Part shown: positions 1 through 9,516 of the stretch, piece after piece
How the letters are laid out: every line of letters begins with the position of its first letter
Numbering within the stretch: the stretch's first letter is position 1
Assembly (NCBI RefSeq): GCF_000003605.2
Contig: NW_003118931.1
Span: 557,279-581,785, forward strand
Origin: Saccoglossus kowalevskii
Lineage: Eukaryota; Hemichordata; Enteropneusta; Harrimaniidae
DNA: 24,507 nucleotides
Direction: 5' to 3'
Made by a program: the position numbers and the translations under genes
Notes under the pieces: generated by a model
Told to the model about the DNA's origin: nothing
Databases searched by the model: none
What the model saw: only the letters and a program-made list of their open reading frames with translations

Positions 1-552
1 TAATAACATTCCTCACTGATCCAAAGCATTTTGTACATCTTGAACAGTGCTTTCTGTGCTTTGTCTTGTAGCCTAGACATAGCATTATGAAACTTACCAT
101 TTGTTTGAAAAACAATGCCAATTATAATAATTAACATACTGTAATTTAGTGGCGTCCAAATAAAACTGAAATTTGTTTTCTAAGTTTTTACCTAGTCTAT
201 TAAAAATAATGATTTTGCTTTTGTTAATATTTACTTTTAAATGCCAATTGTCACAGTAATTTTGGACTGCATCAATGCACTTTTGTAACCCCTCTTGGGT
301 TGTAGAAAACAATAGCAAGTCATCAGCATATAACAAACAATTGAGCTTCAAGCCATTTAAATCAACAGGGTCAAAATTTTTAACATCATCACAGATTCCA
401 TTAACAAAAATATTAAATAGTTGAGGACTAAGGTTACACCCTTGTTTTACCCCTCTGCATGAATTGAAATATGGAGTAATCCCTGCACTCAATTTAATGC
501 TATATTTAGTGTTTTTATAGATAGCTTTAATAGCCTTATATCGTTCTTTCAT
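1..552 (-). mobile_element. 5'-truncated non-LTR (LINE) reverse transcriptase fragment A
   Basis: The minus strand encodes the middle of a non-LTR retrotransposon reverse transcriptase. Visible blocks are SIYKNT-like (here AIYKNTKYSI), the GVKQGCNLSPQLFNIFVNGI finger/palm motif, and the catalytic LLYADDLLLF box (about 309-335), followed by the thumb-side segment VNINKSKIIIF. The frame breaks near 125-135: the long frame runs into a stop at 94, but another frame continues to the window edge as IGIVFQTNGKFHNAMSRLQDK, the expected next block. A stop lies directly upstream of the ATG at 552 and no RT sequence is seen beyond it, so the copy looks 5'-truncated near 553. It is dead (frameshift plus truncation). 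The clade (Jockey/CR1-like versus another) is not settled. It differs in sequence from the LINE at 4599-7370. Confidence 0.85.
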
Positions 553-623
553 TCATCGTATGTTTATACTTAGGATTATGCATCCTTTCCGTGAGGGGGA
601 ATTATGTTGTGTCTGAGCATTAA

Positions 624-650
624 TAGATAGATAGATAGATAGATAGATAG
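624..650. repeat. (TAGA)n microsatellite
   Basis: About seven uninterrupted TAGA tetranucleotides lie between the end of LINE fragment A and the 62-bp minisatellite. Confidence 0.95.
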
Positions 651-654
651 TTAA

Positions 655-948
655 ATGTTGGTACAGGAACATGTGTTCAGATCGCAGGTCGATATTTGGT
701 CATGTGTTCAGGTCGCATGTAGGTACAGGAACATATGTTTAGGTCGCAGGTCAATATTGGGTCATTTGTTCAGGTCGCATGTTGGTACAGGGACATGTTT
801 AGGTCACAGGTCAATATTGGATCATTTGTTCAGGTCGCATGTTGGTACAGGGACATATGTTTAGGTCGCAGGTCGATATTGGGTCATGTGTTCAGGTCGC
901 ATATTGGTACAGGGACATACGTTTAGTTCGCAGGTCGATATTGGGTCA
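655..948. repeat. 62-bp minisatellite, about 5 units
   Basis: The anchor GGTACAGG recurs at 660, 722, 784, 844 and 906, giving spacings of 62, 62, 60 and 62 bp. Each unit contains two related half-blocks ending in AGGTCGCA-type sequence. Open frames through it on the plus strand are a product of the repeat and are not genes. One unit contains AGGTCACAGGTCA (801-813), a perfect direct repeat of AGGTCA spaced by one base. Confidence 0.93.
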
Positions 949-1296
949 TAAAAAAAGGAAAACGATTATATCTTCTTATGTGTATAAGCGTGTTTGTGTT
1001 TAAGTAACACTTCATGGTACCTTGATGGCTCAAGTGAAGTGTTGCCCTGGGCAGGTCGCACATAGGGCACGTGATCTAAGTTTTGACTCCCAGGTTGTGA
1101 CCCCCCCCTTCCCATGATGCACCGTGCGTGCTTTATACCACGCAAATAACAAATTGGGTCATTTATGCGCACGCATACATCTGCAACAAGCGACCAGTTC
1201 GTTCTTTGGTTGTGTAGCCAGATCGTCTGATCACTCGGCACAGTTAATGTGGTGAACCGATTGCTACACATCGGCAAATACTAAGCCACCACTACC
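949..1296. other. Upstream flank of the HNMT-like gene
   Basis: This is non-coding sequence between the minisatellite and the first codon. It includes an E-box (CACGTG near 1069) and a short C tract near 1100. No convincing TATA box is seen, and the transcription start cannot be placed. A minus-strand open frame here (966-1277) has no recognisable similarity. Confidence 0.45.
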
Positions 1297-1516
1297 ATGC
1301 ATGCGGATGAAATAACTGCACCTGATACACGAGAGGAAATCACGTCCTTTCCTAATTACCCTGGGTATATTCGAGCGTGGACTGTGTTTAAACGTCGTGG
1401 TTTCAGTGCAAGTTGTGGTGCAGTATGGAGGCAAGATATCGAGACAACATTGAACAAATTCTTGAAAACTGAGCCACCTCAAGACATACGGGTTCTTTCA
1501 ATCGGACCCGGAAATG
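1297..1516 (+). CDS. HNMT-like gene, exon 1
   Basis: It codes for residues 1-73 plus the first base of codon 74. The donor is G|GTGAGA at 1517. It ends inside the SAM-binding glycine loop (LSIGPGNG). Confidence 0.85.
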
Positions 1517-3958
1517 GTGAGACCCGCATTTAGATTCACGTGGGCGTGTTATTGATGTTCACATCGGGTTACGTAGGTTGTACAGGGGCCTGATAAACTA
1601 TTCATGTCAATACATAGACGTATATGGGGCGAACGACTATGTCGCAGTACAGGAACTTACCATTGCTCAAAACAATAGAAATTATAGAATTAAACAGTTT
1701 GGTAATGTAAAGCACATGTTAGTTGGTCGTGGAAAACTATAGCTAGCTATTGCTAATCTACCATTGGGCTACTTTGCAATGGTGGACTAGTTAGTTATTA
1801 TGCTAGCTTGCGAGTTAGACCACAGGCGCTCGGAACGTTTCTTGGATAATAAAAAATGACCTAAAGTAGGATCGGCATAGTTAGACAGTCGCCGGCACAA
1901 TTGTCCGAAAATAACACGATTTTCCAGATTATATTTCGATCCACTTCACACAACTCAAGCATGATATCGGTAGAAACTATCGATCGACTTATATTTCCTT
2001 TATTTGAACTAAAACAGGTTAAATCCTGTGAAAATCAAAACACCAGAGCAAAAATGACAAATCCAATTTTGAGACCATGACTGTAATTGTGAAGACTATT
2101 TTTAAGTTATTTTTGAACAATTTAATTGAAATTTATCTTGAAGCAAAAACTAAATTGCAAAGCTTTATGGGTAAATATCTATTTGTCAGAAGACAGCTAT
2201 AAGAAAGCCGATTGGATTTTTTAAATGGAAAAGTATAACAATTTCATAGTATGCTATTTTACAATTTTACAGGTGCCTATTTTAAATGGAAATTGCAACC
2301 ATAATTTATTAATCTCAAACAATATTGCATAATTTATTAATCTCAAACAATATTGCATAATTTATTAATCTCAAACAATATTATATAATTTGTTAATCTC
2401 AAACAATATTATATAATTTATTGGTGGTATAGTTGAGGTCAAAATATATTTCACTAATTTGGTGTTACTTTGACATATTGATATTACATTGTTATTGTTT
2501 TATCTCTATTATCTCTAAGTTGTTTATAAGCAAATTATTCAACAACTATTTGAAATGTTCTATCAGATATAGTAAATATTATATATATTCAGACAATCTT
2601 ATTAATTTCTTAAGAAATTTGCCAACTTGTTATATTCCTATATGATTTGTTTTAGGTTAAAGGGTGGTGGTCCTCGTGCTGCACATGTGGGACATTTGTG
2701 TTGATAAACATTGATTTTCCCACAATCCAATGCACTCTTCTGGGCGCGAATTGCACTAATTACCGACAGAGACTCATTCAATACCAATATTGTGCGACGA
2801 CTATCGCACAAAAAAAGACTTATAACTAATCCTAACTTATAATTGTATGAAATCTTTTAAATGAGAGGCTGCACGTTTACACACAGCTTATTGTTTATTT
2901 GTTTTCCAGGGACAATGGATGAACCACTGATTGACACCCTATCCAATATGACAACTAGTAAAGTTGTGTACTGTGCCATAGATCCTGATAGTGCGTACCT
3001 GCAAGAGTTCAGAGAATTGGCCGCTTCAAGATCAGACGATTGGAAAAACATAGAGATTGAATTCAGGGTAGAATCGATGGAGGAATACTCTGACGTCTGG
3101 GACAAATGTGAGAAGAAAGACAAGTTCAATCTCATTTTTGCTTCCTATGTTATCTATCATTTTAGAGATGCGAAAGCTACATTGGTGAAGATGAATGAAA
3201 TGTTGGAAAATAATGGGATTATGTATTTTAAGATTGTCTCTGGTAATTAATCTATTTTTTTCTAATGAACTCATTACAGTATGTCAGTTTTCGGACAGTT
3301 ATAAATAATGTAATAATGTTGCTATATAATTGCAGGATTGTAGATTTTTTTTTATATAACTTATTCTCATTCTCAATTCTTTGATTTGGTAATAATAGTG
3401 GTATATCATTACATGTATAGGAATGTAATTTAATAAATGTTCTGTTGAAGATTTAGTTTAGACATACAGCCCAGTTTTCAGACAATGAGTTTGTGCGCGA
3501 TGAAGTTACCACACTTGTTGTTTTATAATTAAATCTCTCAATTTAAATATAATCTTGCGATTTCCCTTGTCACTTAACTTTTTTCTCTTTACTCATGTAC
3601 AGGTGGTTGGAGTAAGTTGATGGCATATTGGAACAAATTTTACTATGACAGCTCATGTAAAATTAATCGACATAGTCCAGAATTGGTGAAAAGTATGATC
3701 CTTGATGTCATGCCAAATGCCAAACTACAAGTGTTGGATCGTAATGCCGATGTTGACATTACAGAGTGTTTCGAGGAGGGCTCAGAAAATGGCAAGCTGA
3801 TGCTGGACTTCTTGATGCAAATGAAAGATTTCAAAAGTGTGGCTTCACCAGAGAGAAGGGATCAACTCATCCAGTTTCTTAAAGACGAGTGTTGTGAAGC
3901 CAAAGGGGATAGGATTATGTTATCATGTACAGATCAGCATGTATATTTCATTAAATGA
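1297..3958 (+). CDS. Histamine N-methyltransferase-like SAM-dependent methyltransferase (3 exons, complete)
   Basis: Exons 1297-1516, 2910-3242 and 3603-3958 join in phase 1 at both junctions to give 302 residues; human HNMT has 292. The start ATG has A at -3, and the first exon fits the HNMT N-terminus. The SAM-binding motif I is LSIGPGNGG (about 67-75). An acidic residue in AIDPDS (Asp98) sits where HNMT has its ribose-binding Glu. IFASYVIYHFRDA matches the motif after beta-4, and IVSGGGWSKL matches VSGSSGWDKL of HNMT. ITECFEEGSENGKLMLDFL matches the C-terminal helix region. No signal peptide or membrane segment is seen, so it is probably a cytosolic small-molecule N-methyltransferase. Aligned by eye, human Glu28, Gln143 and Asn283, which contact histamine, correspond to Ser, Tyr and Cys. 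The substrate may therefore not be histamine. The family assignment is secure; the substrate is unknown. Confidence 0.9.
1517..2909 (+). other. Intron 1 of the HNMT-like gene
   Basis: A GT..AG intron in phase 1. Apart from the 28-bp tandem repeat at 2301-2424 it is AT-rich, with no gene recognised. A plus-strand open frame at 2433-2645 is low-complexity and unsupported. Confidence 0.8.
2301..2424. repeat. 28-bp tandem repeat, about 4.5 units
   Basis: ATAATTTATTAATCTCAAAC-type units recur at 2301, 2329, 2357, 2385 and 2413, an exact 28-bp spacing with few substitutions. Confidence 0.95.
2910..3242 (+). CDS. HNMT-like gene, exon 2
   Basis: The acceptor is TTTTCCAG|GG ending at 2909 and the donor is G|GTAATT at 3243. 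It codes for the rest of the Rossmann-like methyltransferase core, from GTMDEPLIDTL to YFKIVSG. Confidence 0.88.
3243..3602 (+). other. Intron 2 of the HNMT-like gene
   Basis: A phase-1 GT..AG intron, AT-rich, with no internal feature recognised. Confidence 0.8.
3603..3958 (+). CDS. HNMT-like gene, exon 3 (terminal)
   Basis: The acceptor is GTACAG|GT ending at 3602. The exon opens with GGWSKLMAYW, which continues the VSG|SSGW block of HNMT, and ends at TGA 3956-3958. Confidence 0.9.
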
Positions 3959-4598
3959 ACAATATCTGTATCAATATCGGTAATTCAGATAAAAATGCAA
4001 GTCAATTTGTAGAATATCATGTTACTCATACAATATGAGAGATCATATTTGTAAATACCAGGGGTAAGCTACAACTGTTGAATCAATTTTGATAATTAGA
4101 ATAAAATATAACTATCCATACATTTTGAAATGAATCTCTGCTTCAGTTTTGTTCCTGAAATAGTCAAAGGTGCTTAGAGATCAGTGATTTAACAAAAAAA
4201 TATTTTTAGGTTTGTTCATTTGAAAAAAATCATCATGGCAGACTACCAGTATCTCTGTATTCAACATTATTACTTACATTCCTACGCACACAATCTACTA
4301 AAATAAAATTAGTAAAAAGTAACAATGAAATGATAATTTCATTTATTTTATAATAATAATTTACCTAGAAAATATTTCATACATTACACAAAATTGTACA
4401 TGCAGTCTAGGTAAAATGGAATCTGAAATAGCTTAAAAGGTAGTCAAGTCAGATCCCTGACATAACTTGAATTTAATGACTTAAGTTAAGACTGACATTA
4501 GGTTACACCTCAATATAATTCAAATACACAAATATGATAATATAATAATATATATATGTATATACATACATTTATAATAAATATTAATTATATTCTAA
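3959..4598. other. 3' untranslated and intergenic stretch
   Basis: AT-rich sequence between the HNMT-like stop codon and the decayed LINE. It contains the poly(A) signals above and a (TA)n/TATATG-rich patch at about 4538-4590, which may be the 3' tail of the LINE. No coding sequence recognised. Confidence 0.6.
4100..4105 (+). terminator. Candidate polyadenylation signal of the HNMT-like gene
   Basis: AATAAA lies about 140 bases after the stop codon. Another AATAAA-type hexamer near 4300 is an alternative. Confidence 0.5.
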
Positions 4599-5999
4599 TT
4601 ACTCTGACATTAACTTTTCTCGTATTGTATTTTTGAATATAAGTTTTTGTTTAGACCTTAAAGAAATTGATATGCTGTTCCAAAGTTTGGCCCCTGAATA
4701 AGATATTGCAAATGTCCCTGTTACTGTGTTCATGCATTCTAGGTACAAGTAAATCATTTCGACATCTTTGTCGTGTTCTATATTTATGATGTAAATACTG
4801 CAAATTGTATGTTGACATTGATTGTGGAAGATTCTCATGAATTATATCATACATAAAACTTAAAAGTAATGACTTATGAAGTTTGAAAATATCAAGAATT
4901 TGGAGAGTATTAAAAATTGGTGGAGCATGCGCAGTAAAGTCGGAAAACGTTATAATTCTGGCTATCATTATTTGTGTGGTATGTATAACTTTAAGATTTG
5001 ACGGGTATGTACTACCCCAAACTTCTAAACCATAGGTGATATGAGGCTGAATCAACGTTTTGTATAACAAAAGGAGAATATGCCGTGGGACATAATGTTT
5101 TAATTTTAAAAGGATACCCGTCTTTTTCCTAATAGTTTTATTGATCTTTGAAATGTGGTTATTCCAGGTTAGATATTTATCAATTTCCATCCCTACGAAA
5201 GTTGCTGATTCAGTTTCATAAACTACGTTGTTTTTTTATGGACAGGGCATCTCTTACTGTCACACATACGCCTACCACTGATGATCATATAATTTGTTTT
5301 TGAACAATTGATGGTCAATTTATTTGCATCACACCAGTGTACAACACTGTTTAAATCTTGGTTAATAATACACAAATGGCCCTGGTGAAAAAGAATGAAA
5401 CAAATTGGAGTCATCAGCAAAGAGTCTAAAGTTAAAAAAATTGTAGAGTTTGGGAAATCATTAATGTATAAAAGAAATAAGGTAGGGCCAAGTACTGAAC
5501 CTTGTGGTACACCACATGATATAAGAAGTTGCCCAGATGAAACACCATTTGAAAATATGAATTGTGATCTATCTTCTAGATAACTTTTAAACCACTTATT
5601 TGGAAGCCTGCTTATACCATAATGACCCATTTTTTTCAGCAAAATTGTATGATTAATAGTATCAAAAGTTTTTGTAAAATCGATAAATATTCCAATAGTT
5701 GGCTTGCCCTCGTCAAATTGAAGGAGTAGTGTGTTTATTAAATTGATTAGGGAAAGCTTAGTGCTGAATTTATTACAAAACCCGTATTGATGCTTGTAAA
5801 AAAAATTCTCTTTCTCCAAATAATGCAGTAGTTGTTTGTTAACTATTTTTTCTAGAACCTTGCTAATAAGGGGTAACACTGAGATTGGCCTATAGTTTCC
5901 AGGGATATTGTTTGGGCCTTTTTTGTAGATGGGCGTTACCTTTGCCTTTTTTAATGCATTTGGAAAATGTCCCTGTAAAAATGATAAATTAAAAATAAA
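4599..5999 (-). mobile_element. Decayed non-LTR (LINE) element B, RT and C-terminal part
   Basis: The minus strand carries, in order, IFNLSFLQGHFP, KVTPIYKKG, NYRPISVLPLISKVLEKIV (RT motifs 1-2), GIFIDFTKTFDTINH (palm aspartate block), SCGVPQGSVLGPTLFLLYIND, and the catalytic FADDSNLF (FADD at 5410-5421). The thumb and C-terminal region follow (HYVPRHILLLLYKTLIQPHITYGLEVW) and the tail SGAKLWNSISISLRSK near 4599-4730. The set is typical of CR1/L2/Jockey-type LINEs. The FADD block lies in a different frame from its surroundings, with shifts on both sides (about 5390-5435), and another shift near 4720 moves the C-terminal tail to a new frame, so the element is inactive. The 5' part continues at 7044-7370 beyond an inserted element. 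Confidence 0.9.
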
Positions 6000-6064
6000 A
6001 CAAGTCATTGTCAATGACACGTCCCCGTTCCGTTCATATTTGAGTGACATATACATTCAAAGCA

Positions 6065-6900
6065 GATCATGACCGAAATGCACCTGCATATGTACAACAC
6101 ATTGTACTAAATCTGAACAAAATCCATCCATGCATGACTGAGATCTGGTTCCGAAATTGTGAAAATACGTGATTTTGATGCATTTTCGGCCTTAAAATAG
6201 CCATCATTCAGCTATTGTTAAGCGGATCATGAAACAAATGCAAATATCTATTTGTGACATGATGTACCATGTGTGTGTGAAGTTTGAACTTGATCAATCC
6301 AGACATGTCTCGGATACGGATCCAGAACTGAATTCTTTAAAACAAAATGGCCGCCAGTCGGCCATTTCGAACTTGATCCGGGAAAAAAAAATGACGTGCA
6401 TCAAGGTCCTGTTATGTTTAATGTATGTACCAAATTTGAACGAAATCCGTCCATGCATAGCTGAGATCTGGGTCCGGAATGGTGAAAATGTGCGATTTCA
6501 ATGCATTTTCGACCTTAAAGCGGCTGCCATTTGGCTATCGTTAATGAGATCATGAAACAAATGCACATACATATTTGTGACATGATGTACCTTGTGTGTG
6601 TGTGAAGTTTGAACTCGATCAATCCAAGCATGTCTCAGATACGGATCCAGAACTGAATTTTTTAAAACAAAATGGCCGCCAGTCGGCCATTTCAAACCCG
6701 ATCCAAAAAAGAAAAAATGACGTGCATCAAGGTCCTATTAAGTTTAATGTATGTACCAAATTTGAACAAAATCCGTCCATGCATAACTGAGATCTGGGTC
6801 TGGAATGGTGAAAATGTGCGATTTTGATGCATTTTCGGCCTTAAAATGGCCGCTATTCGGCTATCGTTAATCGAATCATGAAAACAATGCATGTGCATAT
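6065..6900 (+). repeat. Internal dimeric tandem repeat (about 160-bp halves, about 323-bp dimers)
   Basis: There are a leading half unit, two full dimers (6225 and 6548) and the start of another at 6874. Half A has a FGAACTTGATC-like block at the DNA level (TTTGAACTTGATCAATCC) and the hairpin ATGGCCG-CCAGT-CGGCCAT. Half B has the related TTTGAACGAAATCCGTCC and a degenerate hairpin. Stop-free frames of 60-108 codons on both strands are repeat artefacts. Confidence 0.85.
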
Positions 6901-7008
6901 GTCCCATATAATGTGTGATGTATGAGTGAAGTTTGAACTTAATCGGTTAATGCATGTTCGAGATACAGGTGATCACGCACACACGGACGCACACAGGGCA
7001 AAACATAA

Positions 7009-7041
7009 GTCCCCGTTTTCGGACTACGTCCGAACGGGGAC
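7009..7041. repeat. 3'-terminal hairpin of copy 1
   Basis: A 9-bp outer stem, a two-T bulge, a 5-bp inner stem and a 3-nt loop. The equivalent in copy 2 is at 13298-13330 and differs only in the loop (TAC versus TTC). Confidence 0.9.
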
Positions 7042-7043
7042 TA

Positions 7044-7370
7044 ACAAAGTGGTTAACAAATGATATCAGCTCTTTCTACAAGAAGTCATGCCAGTAAACA
7101 GTCATAGCCTGACGATTTTTTCTGATCAAGATGGCTTAATGTCAAAGCTACCTCCTGTTTTGTGGTTGGTGCAACATTAGGGTAATTAAAATAGTGATCA
7201 AAATTGTTTGGGGGATTGGTAATATTTGAGGCAAGGTTGGGTCTAATATTAACAAAGTAGTTATTGAAGGTTTCTGCAATGTCAGTGGGATTGTCTTCTG
7301 TAGCCGATGAATATTCAAAACATTTGGAAAATATTTCTTTCAGTTGTTTTATATTTGTTGTTTTGTGCAT
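7044..7370 (-). mobile_element. Decayed LINE element B, linker before the RT domain
   Basis: The minus strand encodes the linker between endonuclease and RT. Key blocks are PTDIAETFNNYFVNI, ASNITNPPNNFDHYF and LSHLDQKKSSGYD, continuing after an in-frame stop as LLVERADIIC and then PL. These precede IFNLSFLQG, which now lies about 1 kb away at 4599-5999. Removing 6000-7043 restores the expected PL-x-x-IFNLSF spacing (ignoring stops). No endonuclease domain is found to the right of 7370, so the copy is 5'-truncated. Confidence 0.82.
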
Positions 7371-9420
7371 AGGGGTACCTTTGTTGAAGAAATATATTGA
7401 AATTCAAAGGTCATAAAAAAAGGTTAGGTAATTATATCAATTACCATAGATAAACAAATTTCTTTACAATTTCTTCATATATTCAATATTTCTGGAAATG
7501 AACCCTAATTTTGGAGCCAACAGACAAAATTTCAGTAAATTTTCAGTTTTTACTCAAAATATTTGTCCGTTTTTGCCCCAACTTCTGAAGGAAAGTGTAG
7601 ACTATAAAAGGGACTATTTTGTGAATGATGATGAAAGGAGGGAACTGGTGGTGAAAAAGTTAATTCTAAATTTTTAGTGACAATTTCTGAAAAAATGTTT
7701 GAAAAACAAGTTGTATTGTAAATGAATGTGCACATTCTTCAAAAAACTAACAATGCAAATCATTGCCCCTAGTAATCATTAAAATATTGTAAAATACTTT
7801 ATTTTAACTGGAATTAATTTTCGCTGAATACTTTTGAGTGTTTTGTATGGAATTTATTTTCACTGATTTTTGCCGAGTTGAATGTAATATATAGGAACAA
7901 CGGTATATTTGCTGGATTTTATTTTCACTGAATCATGTTTTCAGTGAAAAAAAAGTATTCTACAGTACATTTGTCACATGTCTTGTAAATTAAGCCCACT
8001 TAGCATACCTAGTATACAACAAACAGTCAATTGAAGTACAAACTATGAATAGTTCAATGTTCAATTTATTTGTTTAAAAAAATTACATGTATTTTTTTTT
8101 ATATATTAGTGTACAATAATATTAAACAGACTTCTAGACCATAACTGCAAAAATCTTTTTGAGTTTTTAATCAAAATTTACATCATAATTACTACACAAG
8201 TTTTATAGAATACTTATATTCAAAATATATTCAAAAATATATTCAAAAATTACCTTTCACAAGAATTTGGGTGAGAACAAAATAATTGTTATTGCAAAAT
8301 AAAAATTATAACAGAAATTTAGAGGAAAAAATGAAAATGATTATTGTATGTCACTCTCCTTTCATATACTTGTCTTAATAAACATAATTACGTGTTGGCA
8401 TAAGCATTGACGCTATCCAGGTTAATACATCAAGGAAAGGCATGGCTAGCCAGTAAAAATTTTGGAAATTTTAAACGAACCAACAATTTTACTGCATCAA
8501 ATATTCCACTAAATAAAGGGTAAATAAACTCAATGTACCCAACCTGGTTTGAATGAAAACTTTAGTTTAGTTGTTTCTTCAGAATTTAAAACAGCCGATC
8601 ACAATAATAATTTAGCAAAGAATTCTTCCCATAAAAGTGTGCTATTCATGACCATCCTTAAAGGAAGATTAAAGAGTTTTTATAGTTTAATAAAATATAA
8701 AACAATTTACAAGACTCTGATTTCCGTGTGTGTTGAGAATGGGAAGCAGAAAAAAAGTTAATTTGGTTTAAATAAAAAACATTTTCTTTACTCTATTTGA
8801 AGGAACAAAATTTGTTAATATGTTGCAAATGAAAAAATTTGAATCGGTGCATTTACATGAACAATATTTTATGGCAGCCATTGTGAAATTTTAAAAAAAT
8901 GGCATCAGTTAGCTCTTTATCCAACATTTTAGATTTTATAAGTGTTAATGCAATGCTACATACACAACATACATTGTTCATTATTTAATATAGGTGAAGG
9001 ATATATCATATGAATATCAGCTGATTGAGTTTTAATTTTGAAAGAATGTAGGTACAACTTCTTTTCTCATTAGGTGAAAATTTTGCGCTCTTTATAAATG
9101 AGGCTTAATTTCAATATTTACAGACTGTACAGAATTCAATTTAGTGAAAGCTTTCACAAATTAGCACATCAACACTTATTTTGTTAGTCCTAGCAAAATT
9201 GAGAATTGTCGCATCTGAAAATATCTCGGCCATGGATTAAAACTGAGCAAATTTGAAATTTTGCAAATAAAGCAAAAATAATAAAAGGAAGGTACAAACC
9301 CAATTGTAAAGATACAACGGTTTCAATATATTGTCCAATACTAATACATGGACAATAAAATATGTTCTCACATAAAAAAAACCTGTGCATCCACTTTAAA
9401 GCCACCCTTCATCCTGAAAC
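7371..9420. other. AT-rich intergenic region between LINE B and the PCYOX1 3' end
   Basis: No gene recognised. It contains a probable MITE (7785-7967) and short TATATTCAAAAA direct repeats near 8222-8250. Open frames such as 8549-8761 (+) and 9190-9405 (-) are short, AT-driven and match no family I know. Confidence 0.6.
7785..7967. mobile_element. Probable 183-bp MITE with imperfect terminal inverted repeats
   Basis: The left end reads TATTGTAAAATACTTTATTT, and the right end, reverse-complemented, reads TACTGTAGAATACTTTTTTT. The ends match over about 20 bases with a few mismatches. Both outer dinucleotides are TA, as expected for a Tc1/mariner-type TA duplication. The interior repeats TTTTCACTGA/TTTTCGCTGA-like blocks and has no coding capacity. 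Confidence 0.6.
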
Positions 9421-9426
9421 TTTATT
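9421..9426 (-). terminator. Candidate polyadenylation signal of PCYOX1
   Basis: TTTATT on the plus strand is AATAAA on the minus strand, about 90 bases past the PCYOX1 stop codon. Confidence 0.6.
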
Positions 9427-9516
9427 AATTAAATAACACTTGCAGCTATATTTCTATATTTTTATAATTACATGTATTCAGCCAATTGAAAATCCTTTAA
9501 ATTGCTTAACCTAATA

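Larger units (their letters stand above)
6000..7043 (+). mobile_element. Hairpin-ended non-autonomous element, copy 1 (Helitron/Helentron-like)
   Basis: Inserted in LINE B. The 5' end has a 15-nt palindrome (6004-6018, arms GTCATTG/CAATGAC) followed by GTCCCCGTTC (6021-6030). The 3' end is a 33-nt hairpin (7009-7041) whose arms are GTCCCCGTT/AACGGGGAC and CGGAC/GTCCG, followed by CTAA. The outer 3' arm is the inverse of the 5' subterminal GTCCCCGTTC. The centre is tandem repeats of about 160 bp organised as 323-326-bp dimers (GATCATGAAAC anchors at 6225, 6548, 6874). It encodes nothing. Terminal hairpins, inverted subterminal repeats and a tandem-repeat core resemble Helentron-associated elements; the class is inferred. 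The flanks allow either a 5-bp AACAA duplication (5999-6003, 7043-7047) or insertion between two A bases with no duplication. Confidence 0.75.

Noticed and set aside
966-1277. Minus-strand open frame of 103 codons upstream of the HNMT-like gene
   Set aside because: No recognisable domain, an unusual composition, and a position in the likely promoter/5' flank. No supporting evidence.
5395-5583. Plus-strand open frame of 62 codons opposite LINE B
   Set aside because: It is antisense to the reverse-transcriptase domain and has no family similarity.
6229-6907. Overlapping open frames on both strands within element copy 1
   Set aside because: They follow the tandem repeat, recur with its period on both strands and are not shared with copy 2, so they are repeat artefacts.
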